Assembly (NCBI GenBank): GCA_963383645.1
Contig: OY726573.1
Span: forward strand, 17,693,658 to 17,757,657
DNA from: Muscardinus avellanarius
Taxonomy: Eukaryota; Chordata; Mammalia; Rodentia; Gliridae
DNA length: 64,000 nt
Direction of reading: 5' to 3'
Position 1 is the stretch's first letter; every line of letters starts with the position of its first letter. Shown here piece by piece: positions 49,001-59,980 of the stretch. Under the pieces are notes generated by a model. That model was not told the DNA's origin. It worked only from the letters and a program-made list of their open reading frames with translations, and did not search any database. Made by a program: the position numbers and the translations under genes.

Positions 49001-50665
49001 TTATACCTAAGCATGTTCTCTTAACCAGTACAGTGTACTGCAGATTGACTGATTCTTTACTGCCTTACTTTCTTTGCACATTTTTCATTACTAATTACTT
49101 CATAGATTTTAATATAATTAATTTAAGTCATGTCCTTGGAAACATAATTGGTTATGGCTCAGATCTACAAAGTGGGCTTATTTTGCATTCCAGTATAAAT
49201 GTCTCCCTTGGTTTAATAAAAGGGCTGTACAAATAAGCAGTTGATTGCATATTTTCCACATTCAATTATGTCTGCCTCTAAATGTCAGACTTTCAGCAGA
49301 AGAGCATGGTTTTTTCTTTCTTTCAGTGTGGGGGAGGGGCCCACCAGGTGCTCTAACACTGAGCAGCACGCTTGGTGCCAGGCGATGTCCTTTCACTTAC
49401 CTCTTCCCTTAGGTAATTACAGGTGCAGTAAGCACTCTCATTCCTTTATCTGTTGCTCAAGCTCAAATCACATTGTGCCTGGATCATCTTTCTTACACGA
49501 AACCTGGATGTCACTTATCTTTTTGACTTCTGACTTTTGTGCGTGTGTATTTTATTTTCACATCCACCCCTTATCATCCCTGATAGAGAATTCAGCACCT
49601 CCTCAAGTTCCCCTCAAATAATCTACCCGCACAAGCACATCCTTTAGCAATAAGGACTTAATGAAGATGCTGTATAAAAGGTGGAGAAGGCTTCATACTG
49701 TATACCCTATTAGACATTTTGTTTTCAGAAGTCCTTTAGCCAAACTACCAAATATTTGCTAGTAAAGATTTTTCTTTGCCCTCCCTCCTGAGGACTCAGC
49801 CACCTCAGCTCCTTTCTTCTTGCCAGATATATGCACACTGCATGCACTTAGCTCTGTCACTAAAGAAGAAAGGAAACCAGGCACAGTGGCATATGCTTAT
49901 AATCCCAGTACTTGGGAAGCTGAGATAGGAGGGTCGCAGGTTTGAAGCCAGCCTCAGCAACTTAGGCCCTGTTTCTAAACAAATTAGGCTTGAACTCCAG
50001 TACCACAAATAAATAAATAAATAAGTAAGTAAATAAATAAAATAGGCTTGAGGATCCAGCTCAGAGGTAGAATACCCTGGGTTCAACCCCCATATAACAC
50101 ACACATAAACACACACCAAAAAGAAAAAACAAAAAGCCCTTCTGTCACTTCAACATTAGTGTCTCATTTGAAATCTACTCATTTGAGCATTAGTGACTAA
50201 ATTTTGTTGTATGTGAGCATGTTCTTAAGAAGAGGGGAGCTCTCATGTTCTCAGGATATTCCCAAGAAGAATTCTAGTGTGTGAAATGATCTCCATCTTG
50301 TTCTGTATGCCGTACATGCGTCTTGGAACCTTATTTCCCTTCTTTTTTCCTACCCCCAGTTATCTCAGGAAGAATTCTCACTTTTTCTTCTGTTTGCCTT
50401 CTTCCATTTTCATCTTACTTGGGAGTCAATATCTGACTTTGTGCAACTAGAGTTAGATAAATCAAAAGCCATGAATTTTTAATTTTAGGCTCATAAAACA
50501 GTAACAGGTGTCACAACCTCCAAGGCCTACTTAAATACCCCAAAATATACAATTTTTGAAGGTATGTTCATGTGCATTTTCCTTTTAGAATTAATCCTTT
50601 AGGTAAATAAAGTGTCTACAATTTTCTTGATATGTGTTCCTAATTACTCCAAACTGCCTTATAGT
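49001..50665. other. Largely unassigned DNA
   Basis: No gene recognised. The 126-codon open frame at 49241-49621 lacks any domain and overlaps sequence resembling an old LINE. One sense SINE lies at about 49870-50110, with (AAAT)n and a short CA-rich tail. Confidence 0.45.
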
Positions 50666-50681
50666 TCATTATGGTTTATTT

Positions 50682-50882
50682 ATTTGTTTGTTTGTTTATT
50701 TATTTATTTGGTGGTACTGGGGATGGAACCCTTCTACCTCCAGGCTACACTCCCAGACCTATTTTATATTTTATTTGGAATCAGGGTCTCTTAAGCCAGC
50801 AAGGCTGGCTTCGAACTTGTGCAATTCTCCTGTCTCCGCCTCCCAAGTGTGCGGATTACAAGCATGCGCCACCACGCCCGGC
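50682..50882 (-). mobile_element. Antisense SINE with 16-bp duplication
   Basis: The word tcattatggtttattt occurs at 50666-50681 and 50883-50898. A second, older antisense SINE follows directly to about 51060. Confidence 0.9.
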
Positions 50883-51060
50883 TCATTATGGTTTATTTTT
50901 ATATTGGGGTATTGGGGATGAAACCCAGGGGTATACCTCTAGACTTATTTATTTACTTATTTATTTTGGCACTGGGGATCGAACCAGAGGCATTCTACCT
51001 CCAAGCTACACCCCCAGCCTGATTTTATTTCTTATTTGGAAGCAGTCTTGCTAGGTGGCT

Positions 51061-53296
51061 GAGACCTTTGCTAAGCACTGAGCTTGGACTACCTGCTCTC
51101 AGCCGTGCTCCCAGCAGCACAGGCCCCCTCACCCCACTCCCACTCTTACTCAGTAGTGATGTCTTTGAGGCAAGGACTGTCTTTTAAGCACTTGGGATTT
51201 TCTGAGTGGACATGTAAGTCTATGAATACAGTGACAGACAAGAAAGCAGATAAGGACGTGTGGCTTTATAAGTGAGCAACTTAGAGTCCAGGCAATTTAT
51301 ATTTGCCTTCCCCTCCTTCACAACTGCTTATTTGATGCTGCCTGTTTTATCAGTTGAGATCCAATGGAGTGTGTGATGGACATTGGATATTTACTGGGAA
51401 AGTTCCTGGGAACACGTGTGAGAGTGAAGGAGCCAGGATGTGCAGAGGGAGAGTTGAATGGTGATGTGGCTGCACCAGTGGTCTTTGTCAACCCTGGGAG
51501 TCTGGGAAGATCTTTTAGCAATGGTTCCCCGTTCTCACTACCCCTCCCTTTTCTCGTGGATTAGGTGCAGGGAGGGATAAAAGCTTGGCTCAGGCTGCTC
51601 CCTTTTGCTCGTGGCAGTTCTGGGGAGTGTTGGGTGTCCCTAGGCAGCCAGGGATCCTGGCAGCGTGGCCGTCACATCCAGTGCACTCCTCTATGAAGGC
51701 AGGTCACAGAGACTACTGCTGACCGTGAGTAGGAATGTCAAGGATATGGCACATAGGAAGTGCTTGTCAAATATTTTTGTCCTCAAAAAAAAAAAAAAAA
51801 AAAAAGCACCTCCTCTGTGCAAGGTCCTTGACATTCCTGTTCATGTGAGCAGGTAGTGAGTGGGGGACACGGGATCTGTGCTGGCCACTCTCCTTAAGAA
51901 CCCACACACTGTTGCTGAAGTGACTACACTGGTATGATGGCATACAGCAGTGTGCTCTTTAGTTGGAGACCATATAGACCAAAGAATGCCACTCAAGTAT
52001 ATGTCGAGAGAAAAGAAATGCTACAGCTTTTTAAAGATGTTCTATGAAGGAAGTGCGCTCTCCATTCCACCCGGTGCCTCCCCACAGCCAGTCTGTTTGC
52101 ACAGGGTGATTTCTGAAAGGCTGCACTACTTGTGCCACACCCCAGGAAGCCTTGCATAGCGCAGGGGAAGCTGGGCAGCAGGAAGATGGGAGGGCAAGAG
52201 GATCCTGCTCTAGGGAAGACTCAGACTGCAGGCCCCTCCACCAGTGGCTTCTTCCAATACCATCTTCATTCCAGGTGGGGCTGTCTTGCTTCTTGCCCCT
52301 CCCTACTTGTGGGATTTTCTCAGTGCAGTCAAAGAAATAGATACAGAAACATACTCAGCTGAAAGTACAAGACCTTGTAAATGAAATTTTCCTGGCTGCA
52401 CTTCTTCCATGGCTTTGGTTTCATTATGTTAGAAGCTTTGCTTATGATCCCTGAAAAGGGATCCAGGAATTGACTGAAATTTGTGTATATTGCATACATA
52501 TTTTTCTCTCTTTTTATTTTCGGTACTGGGGATGGAACCCAGGGGCATTCTACCTCTGAGCAACATCCCCAGCTCTTTTTTTTTTTTTTTAGTTTTTTTA
52601 TATTATTGAAATAGGATCTCACTGAGTTGCAAAGGGACTCACTAAGTATCCAAGGCTGTCCACGAACAAACCACGATCTTCCTGTCTCAGCCTCCCAAAT
52701 GCTGGGATTACAAGTGTGCGCCACCATGCTTGGCTTTATTTTTCTCTTTCTGTTAGTATAAAAGCGCCCTGCTTACATGTGTACTTTGCATTTTCCTTAG
52801 ATCAGAAAGCTTTTCCTAGATGTATAGTTGCATAGACAGGAAGCTCTGTACCCGTTGGGCAGAGGATGACTCACACTTCTTACAATCCCAATGTCTGCCC
52901 ATAAAACTGAGTGTCTACTTCTTCCAGACCAGGTCATCAGTATTCACCAGTGTATTTGTTGTAAAATCTCTATTTAGGTATTTATAGAGTATCCCTAGGT
53001 CCCCATCAGCTTCCTGAGACTAAGAATGGTTTGTTTTTCCTTTGTCTTTTACTGCATACAAAAGTTAACACTTTCTGCAGTTTCATTTGTTTCTTCAGCT
53101 GCAGAACTGGGAACCTCCTGCTATCAGATTGAATTCTAAAATGCACATGGGAGCAAGGTGCTTGTAGACACAAATTGGAAACAATAATTCCTCCTCTTCT
53201 TCCCCCCTCCTTCTATCCTCCTTCTATCCTCCTCCTCCTCCTCCTCTTCCTCCTCCTCCTCCTCCTCCTCCTCCTCCTTCTTCTTCTTCTTCTTCA

Positions 53297-53340
<44 letters not shown>

Positions 53341-53750
53341 TGCACCATTAACTTCCAAGACTCCCTCAAGGGTAAAGGAATTAGTTCCTGAAATGTAATT
53401 AAATTAGCCACACAGAAAACCTGCTATTGGAATAGCTTCTTTTATACTTAACTAATGCAAGAGATGGCTTCAGGTCAATATTTTGCCTATAAAACTTCTG
53501 GTTTCAGCTTTTTTCCAAATGCTGAATATAGGGCATTGCAGACAGACTGATGGCTACCACTAGAGTAACTACCACCAGGACCAGAGTAATCCATACTCTT
53601 GACCTCTCCTTACCAGAATCCTGCTTCACCCTTTCTGGAACCAAACTCCTTTTCACATCTATCATCAGCATTGGATTGCAGAAGTGGGAAGATGTCTCAT
53701 GGGGTCGAAATTGCTCATTATTGCTCAAAATTGTTTTATTTCCATGATAA

Positions 53751-53792
<42 letters not shown>

Positions 53793-53900
53793 CCATTGGG
53801 CCTCTATCACTGAGCTATATCTCCGGCATTTATTTATTTATTTATTTATTTATTTATATTTTTTGCAGTTGGGGATTGAACCCAGGGTATTCTACCTCCA
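51061..53900. other. Unassigned DNA with one SINE and a trinucleotide tract
   Basis: 51061-52500 and 52740-53200 show no gene or clear repeat. An antisense SINE lies at about 52515-52735. A compound (TCC)n(TTC)n(ATT)n repeat occupies about 53215-53338, and (TG)n about 53755-53790. Short open frames lack domains. Confidence 0.5.
53215..53338. repeat. Compound (TCC)n-(TTC)n-(ATT)n repeat
   Basis: About 124 bp of consecutive trinucleotide repeats that change unit twice. The TCC/TTC part is a homopurine-homopyrimidine run able in principle to form triplex DNA. The minus-strand frame through it gives runs of E and N with no meaning. Confidence 0.9.
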
Positions 53901-56096
53901 AGGTACATCCCCAGCCCTATTTTCTTCTCTCTTTTTTTTCTTTTTTCTTTTGCAGGTGTGGGGATGGCCTTACTAGGTAGCTGAGGCTGGCAGTTAACCT
54001 GTGATCCTCCTGTCTCAGCCTCCTGAGTACTGGGATTTCAAGCATGCACCACCATACCCGACTATTATTTCTTTAAATGTACCAAAAAAAAAAAAAAAAG
54101 TAAGCCAGGCATGGTGGCACATGCTTGTAATCCCAGCATTCGGGAGGCTGAGACTGGAGGGTTGTGATTCACAGATAGCCTCAGCCACTTAGTGAGGCCC
54201 TCCCTGACTTAGTGAGACCCTGTTTTAAAATAAAGAATAAAAAATAGGGCAGGAGGTGTAGGTCAGAGGTTGAATGCCCCTGGCATCCCCAGACTTGCAA
54301 AAAAAAAAAAGTAAAAAATTCTTAGTTTGTGGGCCATACAAAAACAGACTGTGAGCTGGATTTGGATTTGACCCTTGAGCTGCATCTTGCTGACCATCTG
54401 CTTGCCTCTGGACGTTTACGTGAGATAAACTTGTATGTTGGAGCCAAGAAAGGTTTCTCTAAGGAAATGACATTTAAATAGAGATCTTTGAGACTGGAGG
54501 ATCGTGGTTCGCGGACAGCCTCAGCTACTTAGGCTCCTAGCAACTCAGTGAGACCTTATTTCTTTTTCTTTCTTATTTTGTGTTGTACTGAGGGTGGAAC
54601 CCAGGGGCTTTTCTACCTCTGGGCTATACTCCCAGACCTCTTTTATACTTTATTTGGAAACAGGGTCTCACTAAGTTGCTGAGAGCCTCACTAAGTAGCT
54701 GAGGAGGCTGGCTTCGAACCTGTTGCGATCCTCCTGTCTCAGCCTCCCAAGAGCAGGGATTACAACCGTGAGCCACCATGTCTGGCTAGACCCTGTTTCA
54801 AAATAAAGAATAAAAAATAGGGCTCGGGGTGTAGCTCGGAGATAGAATGCCCTGGGTTCCATCCCCAGTACCGCAAAATAAATAAATAAATGAACAATAA
54901 AGGGAGATCTAGGTAAAGGGGGTAACTGGTGTATCGGAGAAAGCAGGCAGAGTGGAAGAGAACAAAGAGATCATGAGGTGGAAAGAAACTTGAAATATGG
55001 GCCAATGGTCATATGACTTCCTCCTAGCTCCAATCCCACCATTCTTTGTTCTGCTTTATAATACTGCAGCTGGACCAATACATATTTCCCCTTTGTCAGG
55101 TAGCAAAATGTTAGACTTTGCCAATAAAGGGCATGAGAGTGACAGGGCAAAGAGGGAGGGGCTTATTCTGGTTGTGGCTTTTTTTGTGTTTGCTCTTACA
55201 GTGTAGCTCTGGTACCAGAGACCCGGTGACAGCCACTTCCTAGTGAGTCTTGTTGGCACCTCAGCTATGGTTTACTGCTTGTCAGTCTTGGCCTGCCCAG
55301 TGGGCCAAGCAAGTGTGCACTGGCAAATATGTAACTAGCTCAAAACCAAAGGAAAAGTCTCTGATTTCTTGCATTTCCATGGTGTGAATACTCTTACCAC
55401 AGATAATTTCAGTGCAGATTTGGGAAATGATAATACAAAATTGGCTCTTTTGAGAATAGCTCTTGCACACCCATGTATCGCCATACCCTGTCCTATCTGA
55501 ATCTCAGTCTGAAGGGTGCCTCTAAGTTTGCTTCTTTCTTGACTATTCTCCCTCAGCCCTTGTAGCTAGTCCCCGTTCTACTATTCCTATATTCTTCACA
55601 CACCCCCCCCCCGTTTTTGTGGTACCAGGAATGGAACCCAGGGGCATTCTGCCTCCAAGCTATACCCCCAGCCTTATTTTTTTTTTTATTCTTTATTTTG
55701 AAACAGGGTCTTACTGAGTTGCGGAGAGCCTCACTAACTAGCTGAGTCTGTCTGAGAACCACGATTCTCCTGTTTCAGTCTCCTAAATGCTGGATTTACA
55801 TGCACCTCCACGCCTGGCTTATTCCTATATTCAGAGAAAATTTTACCTCCTTTCATAGATAATCCCCTTTCACTAGTTAGCACTTTTTCTTCTGGTGGTA
55901 CCGGGGATTAAACCCAGGGTCATTCTATCTTTGAGATACGCAGCCAGCCCCATTTCTTATTCTTTATATTTAAACAGGGTTTCACTAGATTGCGGAGGAC
56001 CTAACTAAATAACTGAGACTGACAGTAAACCTGTAATCCTCCAGTCTCAGCCTCCCTAGTACTGCGATTATAAGTGTGTGCCACAATGCCTGGCTA

Positions 56097-56132
<36 letters not shown>

Positions 56133-56720
56133 TATGTGGTGTTGGGGATTAAACCCAGGGGCATTCTACTTTGGAGCTATCCCTCTAGCCCAAACTTTTA
56201 TTCTTTATTTTGAAACAGGGTCTCACTGTTGTGGAGGATCTCACTAAGTAGCTGAGGCTGTCTCGAAGCATGATCCTCCTGTCTCAGCCTCTCTCAAGTA
56301 CTGGGATTACAAGCATGTGCCACCACACCCGGTTTAAGAAAAAAATTTTAATTGCTGCCTGCCAATAACTCTTAGCCTTAGGGAAAAATGTTTTTGAGAA
56401 ATTCAATCTATAGTCTAGTCGTTTAGTCTAAAGATTAAGTATTTAGGAATTAAATAAAACTTATAAACACTTTAAGATTCTGTTCTTTTTCAAATATATT
56501 TTCAGGCCGGGCGTGGTGGCGCATGCTTGTAATCCCAGAGCTTGGGAGTCTGCAACAGGAGGATTGCACAGGTTTGAAGCCAGCCTCAGCTGAGTGAGGC
56601 TCTCAGCAATTTCAGCAATTTAGTGAGACTCTGTTTCCAAATAAAGTATAAAATAGGTCTGGGGGTATAGCCTGGAAGGAGAAAAGCCTCTGGGTTCTAC
56701 CCGGAGTAACACACACACAC
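53901..56720. repeat. SINE block with some unassigned DNA
   Basis: SINEs at about 53855-54060, 54105-54300, 54560-54790, 54790-54870, 55615-55815, 55880-56095, 56130-56335 and 56505-56705, of both strands. Poly(T) runs at 56101-56132. 54310-54500 and 54880-55600 are unassigned. No gene is seen. Confidence 0.7.
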
Positions 56721-57106
56721 AAATATATATATAAATTTTCTCCCAATGGTATTAGGTTTAAAGTGATACAAACATACATGTACACAGTATTTGATGTGTT
56801 TCCCTTTGGATCCTGTGCCACCACCCACACCTCCCCATGGTGTTAGTGAGATGGGCAATGATACATTTGCATATTGAGCATTATTGGAACTATTTCTTCA
56901 CGTCTTTTCCCCACTCCTCTCTGCTTCTCTCATACCCTTCCACTATTCTACTGGACTCTCCTCAATTGTCTAAGGTCCTTTTTGTTTCCTACTTTCTCTC
57001 TGGCTTCCATATGAGAGAAAACATTTGACCCTTGACTTTCTGAGACTGGCTGATCTCACTTGGCATAATATTTCACTAGTTCCATTCATTTTCCTGTAAA
57101 TGACAT
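56721..57106 (+). mobile_element. L1-like 3' fragment
   Basis: Contains ccatatgagagaaaacattt, then tttctgagactggctgatct and ttccattcattttcctgtaaatgac. This is a block I associate with mammalian L1 3' regions. No coding part is present. The family was assigned from memory. Confidence 0.5.
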
Positions 57107-57300
57107 AATTTTTTTTTTTTGGTGGTACTGAGGTTCCTGGAAACCCTTCTACCTCCGGGTTACACTCCCAGACCTATTTTATACTTTTTATTTGGAAACA
57201 GGGTCTCTTAAGCCAGCACAGCTGGCTTTGAACCAGCATGATCCTCCTGTCTCCGCCTCCCAAGCTCGGGGATTACAAATGTGGGCCACCACGCCCGGCC
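57107..57300 (-). mobile_element. Antisense SINE at the left edge of the ERV
   Basis: Young-type antisense B1-dID. To its left is L1-like DNA and to its right retroviral gag-region sequence. The 5' end of the outer ERV copy is therefore lost at or before this point. Confidence 0.85.
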
Positions 57301-58547
57301 AGGCCTTCTTTTTTTATGTGTTCCCACCTTTCCCAACCTTTTCACCTGCCCCCGCTCCACCGCCCAAGTCCCACTGGCTAAGGACTCCCACCAGCTGCCA
57401 CTTTCCTACCAGCTACCATCTTCCCAGCAGCTGCCATTTTCTAAGTCTGCTAGGTCACAGTCATCATCTTGGTCGCCTCATGGTGTCAGCGTGCAGTTGC
57501 CATCTTGTGACCTTGCTGGGTACAGGCTCCGTTTTCTGAGGACCCTGATCCCCAGGGTCTCTCCCCACCGCCCTGACCACCAACCTATCCTAGGACCGCC
57601 TCCCACTCTAACCCACTCCTTTCTCCCCTGTCATCCTCCCTTAAGGGACTAACCCTTACTTCCCCCTTGTCTTCCCCCGTAAATTACCATACCCACTCCA
57701 AGAACCCCCTCTTCTCTCTTGGCCCTGCACTGAGAGGTGGCCAGTGCAGAAGGGACATCTGTGTCCCTTTCTCCCTCCAAGACCTTGCTCAAATTGAAAG
57801 AAAACTGGGTTCTTTTTCCACCAATCCATTTGGTTTTTATTAAAGAACTCCAATACATTGTGAAAGCATCCAGTCTCACATGGCCAGATCTTCATGTTAT
57901 TTTAACCTCTGTCTTAACTCTGGATGAATGGGATCGTATTGTAAATGCTGTCTGAGAATGGGCTGACCAGGCTCATCTAACTAACCCAGCTCCCCCTGAG
58001 GGAGCGGCAGAGGTACCTTCTGAAGATCCTCACTGAGATTATCAGCCAATCCCAAATGGTGGGGGTGAGAGATTAAAAATGAGAGTCCATATGATACTAT
58101 GCCTTTTTGATGGGCTGCTTCCCATAAAGCACTTAATTATGATAAACTTAAGGAAATCACCCAAGGTCCAGATGAAAACCCAGCCATTTTTCTTAATCAG
58201 CTTCAGGAGGCTTTTACCTTTTTTAACTGCTTAGATCCATCTACTGAGGCAGGACCTGTGGTGTTGGCAACTCATTTCATTGGGCAATCAGCCCCTGATA
58301 TTCGAAAAAAAATTAAGAAAGGCTAAGGACGGCCCTCAGACCCCTATCCAAGATTTGGTGAACATGGCATTTAAAGTATTTAATTCCCGAGAGGAACAGG
58401 CTGAAATGGAGTGTACACTCCGACTTCACCAAAAGGCAGATTTGCAAGCTCAAGCCCTGTGGCCATCAGTGGAGGCTTAGCCCCCAGGATAACGAGTGCC
58501 ACCTAGGGGTGGAGGACAGAAACAACAACTACCTCCAGGAGCCTATT

Positions 58548-58550
<3 letters not shown>

Positions 58551-58586
<36 letters not shown>

Positions 58587-59028
58587 TTGTGGTACTTGAA
58601 ATGGAAACCAGGGGCTTTCTACCTCTGGGCTACACCCTCAGACCTACTTTAGATTTTATTTTGAAACAGTGTTTCACTAGGCTGCTGAGAGACTCATCAA
58701 GTATCTGAGGCTGGTTTCAAACCTGTGAGATCCTCTTGTCTCAGCCTCTCAAGTACTAGGATTACAAGTATGCACCACCACACCTGGCTCAGGAGCCTAT
58801 TTTATTTTATTTTATTTTTTATTTTTTATTTTTATTTTTATTTTTGGTGGTACTGGGGTTCCTGGAAACCCTTCTACCTCTGGGCTACATTCCCAGACCT
58901 ATTTTTATATTTTTTTTATTTGGAAACAGGGTCGCTTAAGCCAGCGTGGCTGGCTTCAAAACTGCGTGATCCTCCTGTCTCCGCCTCCCAAGCGCGGGGA
59001 TGACAAGCGTGTGCCACCACGCCTGGCT
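58551..59028 (-). repeat. Two antisense SINEs serially inserted in ERV gag
   Basis: The word caggagcctatttta at 58536 and 58790, and caggagtctatttta at 59029, bound SINEs at 58551-58789 and 58805-59028. The inner provirus carries the intact join (ctccaggagccagc), confirming that both SINEs are insertions. Confidence 0.88.
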
Positions 59029-59310
59029 CAGGAGTCTATTTTAAATGTGGTAACTAAGGTCATTGGGCCAAACAATGCCCTCAAACAGAGTGTGGCCAGT
59101 GTGTGGCCAGGAGGGACACTGGAAAAGTGATTGCCCTTGGAAAAGTAGTGAGCCTCAGATACCTCAACACAGGGGGACCACTCTTCCAGACCAGTCCCCG
59201 TCACTGGCCTTGCTCGGACTGGCCAAAGACTGACAATTCCTGGACTCGATCACCCCTATTACTTTAGCCAAGCCCAGGGTAACTCTCAAGGTAGCGGGTA
59301 ACCAATCTCC

Positions 59311-59312
<2 letters not shown>

Positions 59313-59352
<40 letters not shown>

Positions 59353-59552
59353 TGGTACTGGGGGTGGAATCCAGAGGCTTTCTACCTCCGGGCTATACTC
59401 CCAGACCTTTTTTATATTTTATTTGGAAACAGGGTCTCACTAAGTTGCTGAGAGCCTCACTAAGTAGCTAAGGCTGGCTTTGAACCCATGCAATCCTCCT
59501 GTCTCAGCCTCCCAAGCGCGGGGATTACAAGTGTGCGCCACCACTCCTGGCT
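59313..59552 (-). mobile_element. Antisense SINE with (TG)n in the outer ERV
   Basis: An 11-bp perfect duplication ccaatctcctt (59302-59312 and 59553-59563) flanks a (TG)n tail and an antisense SINE body. Confidence 0.92.
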
Positions 59553-59573
59553 CCAATCTCCTTTTAATTGACA

Positions 59574-59980
59574 TGAGGAGTAAAGTCCCTTCCTTTCCCC
59601 AAGAGACCCAGCAGCGGGGATAAGAGGCAGAACCCTGGAAGCCAGAAGCGGAGACGTCACAAGACTCTAGACATCGTGAAACTCCCAACATTGTGGGGCA
59701 GGCTCCAGAGATCACAAGACTAGATGTCATGAGGGGACCAGCATTTCCATGCTACTAGCTCCACCCCAAGACCCCAGCTACATAAATCCCCTCACTTCCT
59801 CTCTGCTGCGTGACTCTGCCGATAGACCGTGACTCTGCTGACCGTGTGACTCTGCTGCTTGGTCATTGGTCCCTTCCCCCTGGTCAGCAGACCCAAAGGT
59901 GCTGTTTGATTAAAGAGGCCTTTGACAATTTGGCTAGTGTTTGGCTTCTTTGTGACCCCCAACTCAATTTTAATGTTACA
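59574..59980 (+). mobile_element. 5' LTR of the inner provirus
   Basis: About 407 bp, starting tgaggag...gtccc and ending ttaca. A TATA-like ctacataaatccc lies near 59781 and an ATTAAA signal near 59910. It pairs with the LTR at 62921-63531, which is the same length once a SINE is removed. CpG sites kept in the 3' LTR (tcgcgag) have decayed here (tcacaag). Its left edge lies inside the outer copy's protease. Confidence 0.85.

Larger units (their letters stand above)
57301..59573 (+). mobile_element. Outer ERV copy, left part (gag to start of protease)
   Basis: Remains of a gammaretrovirus-like gag. The capsid N-terminal region is recognisable in the frame at 57737-57955. The capsid major homology region (QGPDENPAIFLNQL) lies near 58160-58205, followed by an RKKLRKAKDGPQTP block. 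A decayed Cys-His box lies around 59080-59140. The protease lead-in (RVTLKV, then an ...LID-type end) lies around 59275-59573. Stops, frameshifts and three SINEs break it. It has no 5' LTR in this window. Protease is cut at its catalytic triplet by the inner provirus and resumes at about 63532. Confidence 0.8.

Noticed and set aside
49241..49621. 126-codon open frame downstream of ZFP3
   Set aside because: No domain, no splice or codon-bias support, and the sequence partly resembles an old LINE.
53136..53411. 91-codon minus-strand frame with poly-N and poly-E
   Set aside because: It is the translation of the compound trinucleotide repeat.
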